Counted from the stretch's first letter, positions 33,291-44,800 are shown. The stretch: DNA of 64,000 nucleotides from Annona cherimola (GCA_030490835.1 CM059972.1:40279452-40343451), one strand, 5' to 3'. A program made the numbers and translations. The notes: generated by a model not told the origin, from the letters alone.

Positions 33291-36143
33291 CTGATCCATT
33301 TGAAGAGGCTAATAAGTGATCTAAACTTCCAGTGCATAATCTGCATGGAAGGAAGTTCGATAGAGCGGGAATTGGCTAATCATAAATGGGATGTCGGGCT
33401 GAAGACGATAAATTTAGCGCTAAATGGGAGGCTACCCATTACACTTTTTGATTTTTTTGATCCAAGATATAGTTAGAAGATCTATCATATGAATCTTGAA
33501 GCAAGAGAACCAAATAAAGATCACCATTTTTTTTTAAAAACTGACATGTAAAAGAGGGTTTGATTCATTACTTGGTCAATTCTCTATGAATACATGTATT
33601 GTGATCTTGGGAAGTATAGCTCAACATAATTCAAGAAGTGAATTTTATCAAGCAATCATTTCTCTCTTTTTGGGAAGAATAAAGCAGCTATCTCTTAAGG
33701 CAAGGAAGGACAGGATTATCATGCTCAAATATGGATTTTCAATTTACTTTGAAGTTGATAGATGATGTAATCAAGGAGTTTTAAGTTTATATTCATCATT
33801 CAAGACAAGACAATGCAGTTGGAGTAAGGCTTTGGCCTCAATTTTTGGTGCCCCAGCGCTAAGTCTTTGCAAAAGAACATGTTGTAGCAATTTGGGATCA
33901 GAGAAGTGGTGCTCTGACGCCATGATCCGGCGCCTCGGCACCATAATTTTTCAAGGAAACAACATCTTGCAAGTTTTGAGTCAGCAAGTCGGCGCCCTAG
34001 CCTCAAATTTTGGCGCCCCGACGACGTCCCCCCAGCCAGCATAAAAAACAGCAAAATACGATTTTTCAGCATGCAAACTTCAACTAGCCATAAGTTTTGA
34101 TCCCGGAGGAGTTACGGGAGCTACCGCATATCAACGGAAAGAATTTTTTGAGCCCGTCAACATGAAAACCATGGTTTGCTTAGTTAATATCATTTTCAAT
34201 ATCAAAGTCCTCCTTTTTTGTATATTTTAGGCCGTTGAAGTTCTACGCAATTTGTTTTACTACTTTTAGTGAATCACCTATTTTATTACTTTAAGTAAAA
34301 GGTGTGTGAATCGGTGGCTTGCATTTTTCATATATTTTCAGGCATGTGGATGTGCTTCTTGTGGGTAACTTTTCGGTTCAAACTGTTCCATTATTTTGTT
34401 GTGGCTAAGAGTTGAAAGTGGTGGGGAGGAGTTTATGGACTGTACTTGTGGTATTAATAATATGGCTTGAAACTTGAGTTGAATTGCCTGAGAAGAGCTT
34501 CTATTGAATATATTTGGGGTGCAGAGTCCTAGACATTTGAGCTTGCAGTGCACTTTTCAATATTGTGCTGCTCGATTTCTTCCTTCTTCCTATTTGTGAC
34601 ATCGCTCTCAACCGAGCTCTCTTGTCATATACTATCCTTGTCGGTAAGTTATTTGATGTTGGATGCCACATTTATCATCATGTATTAAGTATTGCGAAGG
34701 CAGCCAATGCACATTTTTTGATCAGTAGAAGAAGAAGGAGAAGCGAGCGATGGAGACGATGAGCATCCTTTCCATCCCGACGACCAAGGGAGTCACCAGT
34801 TCCTTTTCTTTTATTTTCTTTTCCTTACATTTTCATTTTGATTTGCATATCATTTGCATGTGGATCTCCATATCATTGTCATTTGTATTTTTTTTAGTTT
34901 ATATGCATTGAGGACAATGCGTTCTTCAAGTTTGGGGGGGTGCTTTGTTCTATCGTGTTTGTAGTCATGCATTGCATTTAGATGGTTATATTATATATGT
35001 TTGTTAGGTTGCATTGCATTTAAAATGTTACCTGTGATAATCAATTAGTTGCAATCTGTCTTAAGGAATACTTGCAATATTCAAGAAAACTCTAAATTGA
35101 AATCAAAATTCATGAAAAATTTTGAAAAATTTTAAGCCATGATTATGCATTAATTGAGAGTGTGTTAATTTTTTTAAGATTTTCAAATGACATGTGAATG
35201 ATTTGATCAGTTAAGCAGTTGAATTTTATAGTTCACGTACTTGCCAATATGTTTTATTGAAATGATTAAGGTAAATTTTTGTGTAATATAAATGCATGTG
35301 CCTAATTATGTGTTAATGATATATCTTTTGCAATCTTTGTTCCCCATTTTTGAGCTTATATATATGTTCTTTTCAACTTTATGCTTTAAAGTAAATATAT
35401 TGTCTCATTGATTCATATTGTAATTCATCTTTTTACTTGAGACTTAAGGTTGAAAAATGCAGGTAAATCGGCTTAATATATTCCTCCTAATAAGATTTTG
35501 CAATAAATAATGAAGGGGGTGACTAACTCGAGCTGAGTAATCGGGACTTGACATCTACAAATGTCAAGGTTCGCGTAAAAAGGAAAGGGAAAGCCACAGT
35601 AATATCACTTCATAGAAAATTCTTCCTAGATACCCTGAAATATAGTGAGGGGAGTTTAAAAAAATGAATGAAAAGAAAAAAAAAATTCCAGATACCTTGA
35701 AATATGGTGAGGAGAGTCAAAGCAATAAATTTGGGAGAATTAATTGTACAATTTTGTAAGTCTAGGCCAAGTAAAATAAACGGATGAATTCTATGTCCTT
35801 TTGTGATGAAAGATTTACTTCGAGCATATTCATTTGTATTACATTCGTCCTAAGAAGTCCTTTTCACCAAGAGAACGTTAGCAAGGTTGAACTATAACTT
35901 TTAACTACTTATGGATATCAATTGCATGTAGTTTGATTTTCATATTGAGAATGACATCTTGGCTTGATCTTAATAGGGGTTCATGAGTGATTTCAATTTA
36001 TTGTTATCTTGTGCATTGTCAAGATGAGAGATATCATTGCATTGCTAAGGGTTAAGCGCAGGCTTGATTTTAACATATAATAGTTGCATATATTTGTGTT
36101 TTATGTGTTGCTCGAGGACTAGCAATATTTAAGTTTGGGGATG
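33291..36143 (+). other. E6 interior without genes
   Basis: I see no protein of note. Between about 33840 and 34030 there are several GGCGCC-like motifs similar to those in the LTR. The segment ends in a short purine-rich tract before the LTR (AAGTTTGGGGATG, 36131-36143), the likely polypurine primer. Small ORFs here have no recognisable content. Confidence 0.7.
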
Positions 36144-39100
36144 TGATAACTTGTGAAAATACGAGTTATTACGGCTCATTTTAGACTAGTTTTGCATGTT
36201 AGTCCAAGAGAATGTGGTTAAATTGCACTCATTTAGCTTAGTTTCACACATTTTGCATTTTAGGTACAACATGTAGTTTTTATGCATTTTTAGTATAAAA
36301 CAGATGTAAATTTTGTTAATTCTTGAATTATAGCTAACACCTCATCATTTATTGGGTTTTATCTGGTGTTGTAGGAAAGACGGGTGGCTAACTGCTTGCG
36401 AGTGTGACGAGATGAAGAATGGTGCCAAAAGAAGAAACAAGTTCATTGGCGCCTAGGCGCCAATCTACCACCTCACAAGAACTCTCAAGAATCCTTAAGT
36501 CTGCTAGCTTCCAGAGAGTTGGCGCCTAAGCGCCAACCAAGCGATGCCGCGGCGCCGAACCCCACATGAACAAATTTTAGCACGTGTCTTGTGCTGCGTT
36601 TAAAGGGATATAAATATGTGAAACCCAAACCTAAGCAGGGTCCAATGTATGCCTTGGACCTATATATATGATTAAACGGAATTTTTGGATGATTTTAAGA
36701 TTTTATGATATGTTGCAATTAGGGTTTAATTAAGAAGGGTGATTAAAAATTTAATCGCCGGAGCCCAAAGTAAGTCGGTATGTGAAACCCTAACCCAAGT
36801 AAGCCATATGTATGCATTGAACATGTATTTGATGATTATTTATGAATTATGGAATTATGAAGGTATTTTATGATTTTTGCTAATTATGACAATTAGGGTT
36901 ATGGGTTAGCATTAATGATGTGATTAAGCATTTTGAGCCCAAATGAGATAATGGGTTTAGAATGAATTATTTGTGATTTAAGTGTGCAATTATATCATGA
37001 AAAATCATTTTTCATGATTTAAAATGAATTATGGAAATAAAGATGGAAATTGTCAAGTGTGAAGGAAAATGTTGAAAAATTCATAATTCAACGCCTAAAA
37101 GGCGGATTCAAGTGAAATTTGAAATAAAGATTGTTCATATTAGGCTTGGTATTATAGAATGAAAAGATTATGAAAATTATTGATGAAATGAGAATTATGA
37201 ATTTTTTTAAGTATATGTTCATTTCAACCGTTAACTTTAAACGACTATAACGGGAGCTAGGAAACTCGGATTGAGTTGAAATTTGAAACTGTTGAATGAA
37301 ATTGTGAGGTATTTATTTTGAATGGCTTGGATTAATCATGAAATGTTGGGAAAGTGCCCGCGTAGAAAAAGGTGGCTATGGTTGACTTATGCTCCAAGAG
37401 AGTACCATATCATAAATGCAAATGTCCATGACATGATGGCATGGAATTAAATGAGTTATGAGGTGTCCATTGCAGGAATTTTTGAGGAAATTTATACATT
37501 TAAATAAAATGCATAATTCCATGAATTATCCATCCATTTAATGCATGAAATGATGAAGCTATGGAAGCATAGGCAAGGTGGCCAAGACATGGACGTCCAA
37601 GTGATGATATTATTTGATTTTTGAGCAATTTTCTATTTTATAAATGATGTATATGAATAGCTAACATGTTGGGATGCATAAATAATCATTTAATTATGTG
37701 GAAAAAATCCAAGGAAATTCGTAATTTGCAGCTGCCATGAAAAGTGGAAAAATGGACAGCTTATGTATGCAAATGACATCCCATGTTTGATGCTGCTATA
37801 ATAGTTTTTCTTAATTTTTTTAACACCAAATTAATACATGAATTGAGGGGTAATTAGGTGTATAATTTACCCTCAAAATTTTGTTTTAAAAATGGGAGAA
37901 AAATCAGAAAATGGGCAGCAGCAAGTGACGGTGGAAATGGAATGCAGAATTCGGTCAAATGATGCAGATTTTGTGGATTTTGGTAAATGGAAAAATGCAA
38001 TTTTTGTGGCTGTGAATTCACCACCACATAAGAGGGATAAGGGAGTATTGAATGGGTGTGAAAAATTCCCAGCAAGTGGGGCCCACATTTGGAGAAAGTC
38101 CACCCTACCAAGGCATGCTCGTTCACATGAGAGAGAGAGAGGGTTTTTGGAAATTTCCAAGTGCTGGAAATTCTTCTTCTCCAAGCAACAGCAAGCCACG
38201 AATTTTTCCAGCAAAGGAGAAGAGAAAACCAAGGGAAAAGAAGGGGGAAAAGGAGAGATTTCTCATTTGCTCAAGTAAGTATATGATTATTTGATTTTTA
38301 TGCATCAAATCTGGAAAGTAAATGATGCTGAAAACTAAATTATGGTCGGAACAGTAAATGGATGAATTTTGGTATGAAAATTTTTGAGAACAATACTAAT
38401 GGTATTATTAAGAAACTAACCAATTTTCAGCTTAAAATGATATGTATGTTGTAAATTAAAAATCTGTGAATATTAGCCCAAACAGGGTAAAACGGGTTAC
38501 AGGATCATCTGTAGAAAATTATTTTTATTAATTTTTATACAAGGATTTTCAGGCTAAAATTTTACAGGATATAAAAGACATATTTTGAATCACAGAAAAA
38601 AATTAAAAATGAGTTTTAGATAGGTGAAAATAGACCCCATAAATAACGTCATTCAGGCTGACTGGAAATGGAGTTTACTGTTCATCAAGGTAAAAATCCC
38701 CAAATAAATATGTAATGTCAATATTTCGTGATGAAACTTTTATTAAAGTTAATTTATGAAGTTATTAAATTATGGTAAAAATTTAAAATCAAAAATAATT
38801 TATTTGATATTAATTCAAGATTTTAATATTTCAGCACGCCTGATTTCAGCATATATGGTTAGTTTGAGAAAAAAATCAAAAAGAAATATGAAACCTATGT
38901 ATAAATGATCCGAATTTATTTATGTGTTAAATAATTAAATATGGATCAAGAAAAGTAAGATTATATGCTGAAATTTCGGATTTATATAATGACCTAAGGT
39001 TATGTGTCAAAAGACACGTTAAACGGGTGAAAAGTGGGTTCCAAACTAACTGTTTTGGAAACCTATGGAACATGGATTTAAACCTCATAAAAATACCTTA

Positions 39101-39664
39101 AATGCAGCGGTAATTAAGTTTAATTAAACAGCTGAAATATGGATTAAATCTCTGACTTAGAAAAGTTTATGAAATCCATTATGTATATGTTGCCTAATGG
39201 GCATATATGAAAGAACAGATATGCAAGGGTGATCAATAACTTGTGAAATTTAATTTTGTGCAAAAATGCATGAAAATATGATATATTTCATGAATATATA
39301 TCTGTTTATAACTTCATGAAGTTAATTTCCAATTTTGGAATTATGTAATGAAGCCTAAGGTCATAACGGGCGCTCGGAACGGGCACCGATGTATGAATTT
39401 TGGAAAAATTGTAAAAGATGGTTAAATGAAGGTTAATGAACCTATGTATGATAGTCAATGGATGCATTTTATATGGTTGAATGGATACCCTATTTATGGG
39501 GTTATATATGTTATGTATTAGCCAATGAAATGCATAAAAATGTGCTATTTATGTTTAATGACTTAGAAGACAAATGAAGGATATATGTTAATGAAAATGG
39601 GTTGGAAAACTACATGGAATGCAATGACAATAAATATATGAAAAACCATATTATGTTCATGTAG

Positions 39665-39707
39665 GCAAGGAAAAGAATGAAAGGAAAAGGGATTATGGCG
39701 ATCTCAG
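39665..39707 (+). other. Putative LTR micro-exon in E7 (43 nt)
   Basis: The purine-rich segment is preceded by TTATGTTCATGTAG and followed by GTAAGCAAGC after CTCAG. The upstream donor match CAA|GTAAGT is at 38275-38276; the downstream acceptor match CCCTTAG|ACAGGT is at 42013-42014. The intron-like intervals are 1390 and 2307 bp. Confidence 0.45.
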
Positions 39708-40753
39708 GTAAGCAAGCAAACTTTCTAAAATGCATTTTCTTTCTATATGATTGATATGATTGAATTGTCTATGTTTATGTTTTTACGAATGGGCAAGCAC
39801 AAGTTTTGAATATGAAGGCTTTAATGCAAAGCCATAAGTTTTGAAAAATGATGACTTTAATGAAAAGTCTCAAGGTTTGGTTCATGGGAAGCAAGCGACA
39901 CTTCTTAAGATAAATAACTTATCCTAAGTGTTGCCAAGGATGGGAATGCTTCATGCTAATGGAATTGAGAAATTTTTCTTAAGAGTAAGCAAGTTCTCTA
40001 TGCTAATGTTTTTAAGGACTTCATGTTTGATACTGATGCTTTTAAGAATTTGCTTTTAAGGAAGCAAGTTCTATATGATATTGTTCAACAGCATTTTATA
40101 AGAAAAAGAGAATTTTACCCTTTTTCACAAAATATTGATTGTAAATGAGTTTTGAGTTATTTTTACAATAACTCGCGATAAATAATGATGAAAAAGATTT
40201 GTTTTATTAGGTCAAGATAACTAAATAGTAAATGATGGTTTGGACATAGTCCCTATGTTTTGAAATGATGTTTGAAAAGTTTTGGTTTCCTTTAGAAAAG
40301 GAAATCTATGTTGAAAATGTTGGAAAAATGTTTCTACGGATGTGTTGAAAGGGATTTATGGATGACCAACCTCCTATTATTGATTTCATAAAATGGTTTA
40401 ATTTCAGGTTGCTTGATGGCATGCAAAAGACTATGCAATTTTCCTCAATGTAAAAATGATTGATATGTGGACAATTATTAAATTTTTAGGTTATGAACAA
40501 GGGGATAGCATAATTGCATAACTTTTGTAAACAAAAGGTCTTGAAATAGAAACCAAGAAAATATTAGAGAAAAATATGATTTATTTATGGAAATCTAAAG
40601 GATTTGAAATTCTTTTGATCAAAAGGATTTTAAGATGTATGGTTTCTCAAACGTTTTAAATGTTTATCAAAATATTTTACTCAAAATATTTTTAAAAGAA
40701 TTTAAGGAAGGTCATCTTAAAACTAGATTTCAAATAACAACTTGTTAAAGTGA

Positions 40754-40915
40754 CACGGACTGCGGTCTGTGATGTGTTTTTGAAAATAATTGTTAAATAT
40801 AGACTTCGGTCTAAGATTTTTGTGCATATGGATGCAGGCTGGGTCTGTGATCCCGGTTTAAAAGAACATAGGCTGCGGTCTGTGGTTCTTCAAACCAAAA
40901 CGGACTGCGGTTTGT
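40754..40915 (+). repeat. Array of UNCG-type tetraloop hairpins in E7
   Basis: Hairpins are CACGGAC-TGCG-GTCTGTG (40754-40771), TAGAC-TTCG-GTCTA (40800-40813), a looser one at 40830-40852, one with outer arms AAGAAC/GTTCTT (about 40862-40890), and ACGGAC-TGCG-GTTTGT (40900-40915). Most have the C-UNCG-G closing pair known for very stable RNA tetraloops. Confidence 0.7.
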
Positions 40916-41416
40916 CAGGATAACGTACGGTGCACCGGTACAAGGAATAGGCTGGTTGTAGAGCACGGTTGGGATGACCGGGGCCCACTCTACATAAGGC
41001 CAAGTCACTAAGGGATGGAAAGAGTGCCAGCAGCGCCCTCCCTGAGATGGGAGCAGGATAAATAACAGCCGCTGGGCTAGCGTGTTGTTAAGAATTCTCT
41101 TCCAAACGGTAGCATGATCACTTGCTAAGTGTCACTACTGGATGGAGAGAAATGCATTTGCTTATGTTATTTCTGAAAAGCCCAAAGATTGGGTCATGAA
41201 AATATGATTTTATGAAAGTATTCTAAAGGGATTTTTATGAAATGGTTACCCTAAAAGAAAGGGTGTTTTACACAAAAGTGTAAATAAAAAGAATTAAAGG
41301 AAATGTGTTTATGCAAATGCATTTATGAAAATGGTTTACGTATTTTGTTTGCCTTGTTTGCTATAAACAAGCCCCGAGACGGGGATTATGAAAAGGATTT
41401 ATGTGAAACGTGGATT

Positions 41417-41900
41417 GGACATAGGAATGTCCATTTCTAAAAGAGCCTAAATAAAGAATGTTTTTGGACATAAAAATGTCCTTTGCCGAGAAAGGCTTAT
41501 GTGATTGATGTTTAAGGACATATGAATGTCCATTGCCAATAAGGTTATGTAAAGGATGTTTTGAGACATGAAATGTCTCTTGATTTTATTATGGTTTATG
41601 TTAATGATGTTTTGAGACATGAGATGTCTCCGTTGCCTAAGTATTTATGTTGTTTTGGACGGAAAATGTCCACTGGCAATCGATTGATTTCATGTAATGG
41701 CTATGAACATTAAAAATGTTCATATAAGATTAAAGGAAACTCATCATCAAAGGTAAAATGTATATGTTTTGCCTAAACAAGTCCAGGAGTGGCTTGTAAA
41801 TGATGTTAAGAATGAATGCTTTATGGAAACGTTCAAGGACATAGAATTGTCCTCAGGAACACGGAATTTCATGATGGTATTTTAGGACATGTACATGTCC
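41417..41900 (+). repeat. Array of GGACAT/ATGTCC hairpins in E7
   Basis: Short inverted repeats start at 41417, 41466, 41516, 41563, 41614, 41657, 41702, 41837 and 41885, the first six or seven about 50 bp apart. Stems vary together: GGACAT/ATGTCC, GAGACAT/ATGTCTC, GAACATT/AATGTTC. The unit at 41657 has lost part of its stem. Confidence 0.85.
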
Positions 41901-43465
41901 TTAGGAAAAAGGTATTCCCGATGTTTATGAAAAAAGTTTTCAAGAAGCCTTGCCCTAAAGATAAAATGCTTGCTTACTGAGTTGTCACTCACGTTTTGTT
42001 TTCCCAACCCTTAGACAGGTACCGAGGAAACTCAGAAGGTGCAAACCTAAGACGTGGAGGAAGGTACGTGACGATAGCCTTGAAGGCTATGAGGAATGGA
42101 AAAGCATAAGTATGCTAAGGTAAGCTAATTATGTATATGAACTTAGTTAAATTCTAAGTTCCATGTGAATTAATGACTGAATGTATGCAAGTGTCATATA
42201 TACAATGATTCAGTGTATAATGACAGGCATGTAAAGATGTTTTGAATGAAATGATGAATTTTATTACAAGTGAAATATTAGAATGTATGATGATTTTCAT
42301 GTCAAGATTATGAATGATGACAGATAAATAATCGAAAAAAAATTTGGACACATTCCAATTAAGAACCTGCCGCGTGATCAGGGCAACAATCCTGATTCAC
42401 ATTTACCAATCGATAGATCTTGAGGTAAGGAAGTGACGTCTCGGTTCGGGGCGCCACAAAATATATCTCTTAGGGTTTCTTATGAAAAAAGGACACGGAG
42501 AGAGTGGTCGTGGATGCTGTCGAGAAAGGGAGGAAACTAAAGCTTCAAGGAAGGAGAGGAGAGCAAGTGGAGATCCAAGCTATCATTGCAAATCCATTAA
42601 GTTTCATCTCCTCTTCTCATCTATCTCTTCCTATTTGTTATTTTCCTTGCTTGAGATGATTGTAACTTGATTTTAATGGGAATTGAAGTCATGTTTATGA
42701 GCTGAACCTTCCTATGGTGGGAGATATGTAGGATTTTAACTCATAGCCTATGTAATTTGATTTTCTTATGCTTGAAATGATAACACAGTTGCGTTGTGAC
42801 TTGTGTCTCTTGAGATTACCCTTATTTGTCATGCTTAATGCATTTACAAGCTTTGCAACCTTGTGGATTGATTGAATATTCAAATTCATGCTTGAAGAAG
42901 TGGGATTTGAATAAGATCCATATATAAGGCACAGGTTTTCCAGCTCTTATTTCTGTTGGATGTTAATATGGATAGGAATATACCTATTACCCTGTGTAAT
43001 CATGATTAGGTTATGTGGTTATCAACCTTATTTTACTTGTGTGAATGGGAGCCTAGCACATAGCTAAAACTTGGTTAGGTTTGTATGTGTTGGAAGACAT
43101 ATATGAATATGAATGAACCTCAATTAGTAATCTCTGCACGACTAACTAAAATGAGACCAAATGACATAGCTATGATTCAATGAATTCATATTCCCACCAC
43201 CTTAATCATCTCAAAACAATCTCAATAATATCCACTCCACTTTAGTCATTTACTGCTTTGCTTAGTTTAGTTTAATTCAATTCTTTGAAAACAAACTTTT
43301 CTTCACTTTACCAATTCACTTAGATAATTGAGATTTAAGGTGCTGATTTTTTTAACACAATCCTCATGGGAACGATACTCTACTCACTCTTTATTACTTG
43401 ATCGGCACGTATACTTGCGTTAAAACGAGCATTTTAATTAGACACATACGTAGCTCGTCAATACA

Positions 43466-44367
43466 CAACATATAGATCACATGCAAAATCTTGAAGTTCC
43501 AATGTGATCAATGGCTGGTGAAGTCACATCCGAAGTTTACTCCGCCTGTGACTTGGGTCAAATCTGAGACCAAGTCGGCCTGAGCTTGCAACTTGAGTTG
43601 GAAGCTAAAGACCGAAGTCGCTCCCGAAGTCGACTCTAGCCTGCGACTTAGGTGAAGTCGCACCCGAAGTCGACTCCACCCTGCGACTTGAACGAAGTCG
43701 CATACCAAGTCTACTCTAAATGCGACTTGACTTGCAATGGTCGGAAAAATTTGAACGTTGGCGCATTGAATGCGCGCCACCTACCACCAACCGTTCGAAT
43801 TTACTTCTCATTATTTAAGGAGCATTAAGAGAGCGTAAAGGAAGTTGGAAAAATATCGAATGAGCTTAGCTTCCACTCTCTCTTGCATTTAAAGTGATCT
43901 ACAAGGAGTTTGAAGAAGAACTTGGCATTTAAACTGTTGAAAGCTACCTTGCTCAATCAACAACTGCTTCCACAAGTTCTTCTACGTGCATAAAACTGCC
44001 TACATAATCTGTAACGTGTAGATTTTTTCTATTCATTGTTTACTTATTTTCCCACTTGGTTTGGTATTGGAGACCTAAACCAAGTGAAGGCAAAGTAGGG
44101 TGTCATTGGAGTGGAACTCGTCACCTACTTGTGCCGAGATTGTACAAGCCCCGTAGAGCTAGAATCTAGAAGAGAGCTGCTGCTCTAAGTTGGATTGATT
44201 GTTTGTGTTTCATTCTTTTTACTGCATTATTTCACTCCAACTCACTGGTCGTTTCATTGAGGGGATTAATTCTACAAAAGGAAAAAATTCTCATTGAACA
44301 AAGAATTTTTAAAATACCCAATTCACACCACCCCCTCTTAGGTGTTGCCATAAACTCGGGATCAACA
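43466..44367 (+). repeat. E5 copia LTR, second part
   Basis: This continues the LTR from 30801 after E6 and its duplicated target. It holds GTCGAC units (43510-43735), one copy of the CCCCGTAGAGCTAGAATCTA element that is tandem in E1, and the LTR end GGGATCAACA at 44367. No primer site follows, so this is a 3' LTR. Confidence 0.85.
43510..43735 (+). repeat. GTCGAC palindromic array in E5, cluster 2
   Basis: Units include AAGTCGACTC followed by CTGCGACTTAGG and AAGTCGACTCCACC followed by CTGCGACTTGA. This corresponds to cluster 2 of E1. Confidence 0.75.
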
Positions 44368-44800
44368 AAAATAAGAAGTTAGTTCGAGTTTGTCTCACCA
44401 ACGGGATTTGTTTAAGTTTATCTCACCAACAAATTAGACTTGGTTGGTTGGAGTTAGTCTCACAAATAACTGATTATTATATATGCCCCATAGAGCTAAA
44501 ATCTAGGTGAGAGCCAGTGCTCTAAATGGTATTAAGTATATAATAATAGAATGCAAGACATAAGAGGTGTGTGTTTGGAAGAGTGGAGTATGAAAGGTTG
44601 CCCGAACTATTATATATTGTTATCTATTTTGTGGTTTGATTGCTTGTATTTTATATTATATTTATACTCTCTCGTTCTATCTCTTGGCACATTTCATCGT
44701 AGGGGATTAAACTCACAAGGGGTTAAAGATTTAAAGTAATAAAGACTTTTAAAGAACTCAATTCACCCTTTCACTCTTAAATTTTTCCATAAATTCACCC
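44368..44800 (+). repeat. E11 decayed copia LTR tail
   Basis: The sequence corresponds to the right quarter of an E1-type LTR (ATGCCCCATAGAGC, GTTTGGAAGAGTGGAGTATG, AGGGGATTAAACTCACAAGG). The first 100 bp hold about three imperfect repeats of a TCTCACCAAC-containing unit. The terminal CCAACA and the primer site are gone: LTR runs straight into gag. E5 probably inserted in it at 44367. Confidence 0.7.

Larger units (their letters stand above)
36617..42458 (+). mobile_element. E7: 5.8-kb solo LTR of the E3-related superfamily
   Basis: It starts TGTGAAACCC and ends GGGGCGCCACA, flanked by AAATA on both sides (36612-36616 and 42459-42463). There is no primer site, gag or pol, so it is a solo LTR. 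The start is present twice (36617 and 36781, see findings). It carries the micro-exon layout, a UNCG-type hairpin array (40754-40915) and a GGACAT hairpin array (41417-41900). ORFs such as that at 37892 fall in the purine-rich exon-like region and are not recognisable. Confidence 0.9.
30802..43460 (+). mobile_element. E6: non-autonomous gag-only LTR element (TR-GAG/LARD-like)
   Basis: LTRs lie at 30802-32304 and 36144-43460 (the second split by E7), and the target duplication ATACA is perfect (30797-30801 and 43461-43465). The primer site matches tRNA-Asp, as in Athila/Tat elements. The 3.8-kb interior has one decayed gag-like frame and no protease, RT or integrase. It must have moved with enzymes from another element. 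It sits in the LTR of E5. Confidence 0.92.
36144..43460 (+). repeat. E6 3' LTR, interrupted by E7
   Basis: It begins TGATAACTTGTGAAAA and ends AGCTCGTCA, collinear with the 5' LTR before and after E7. It lacks a stretch of about 20 bp present in the 5' LTR near 31120. Palindromes GGCGCCTAGGCGCC (36448-36461) and GGCGCCTAAGCGCC (about 36521) are kept. Confidence 0.9.

Noticed and set aside
37892..38294. ORFs of 80-128 residues in E7
   Set aside because: They fall in the purine-rich, exon-like LTR stretch, whose composition gives open frames. The related place in E10 has different, shorter frames.
41417..41900. Regular short repeats about 50 bp apart, similar at first sight to a CRISPR array
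   Set aside because: The repeated parts are short self-complementary stems that vary in sequence, the spacers are related to each other, and the setting is a plant retrotransposon LTR. There are no cas genes.
24904..43465. E4 and E6 both have the target duplication ATACA, suggesting one large element or a linked event
   Set aside because: E4 sits in E2 integrase and E6 in the E5 LTR. Each has both copies at its own ends and the flanks are continuous, so the shared five bases are chance.
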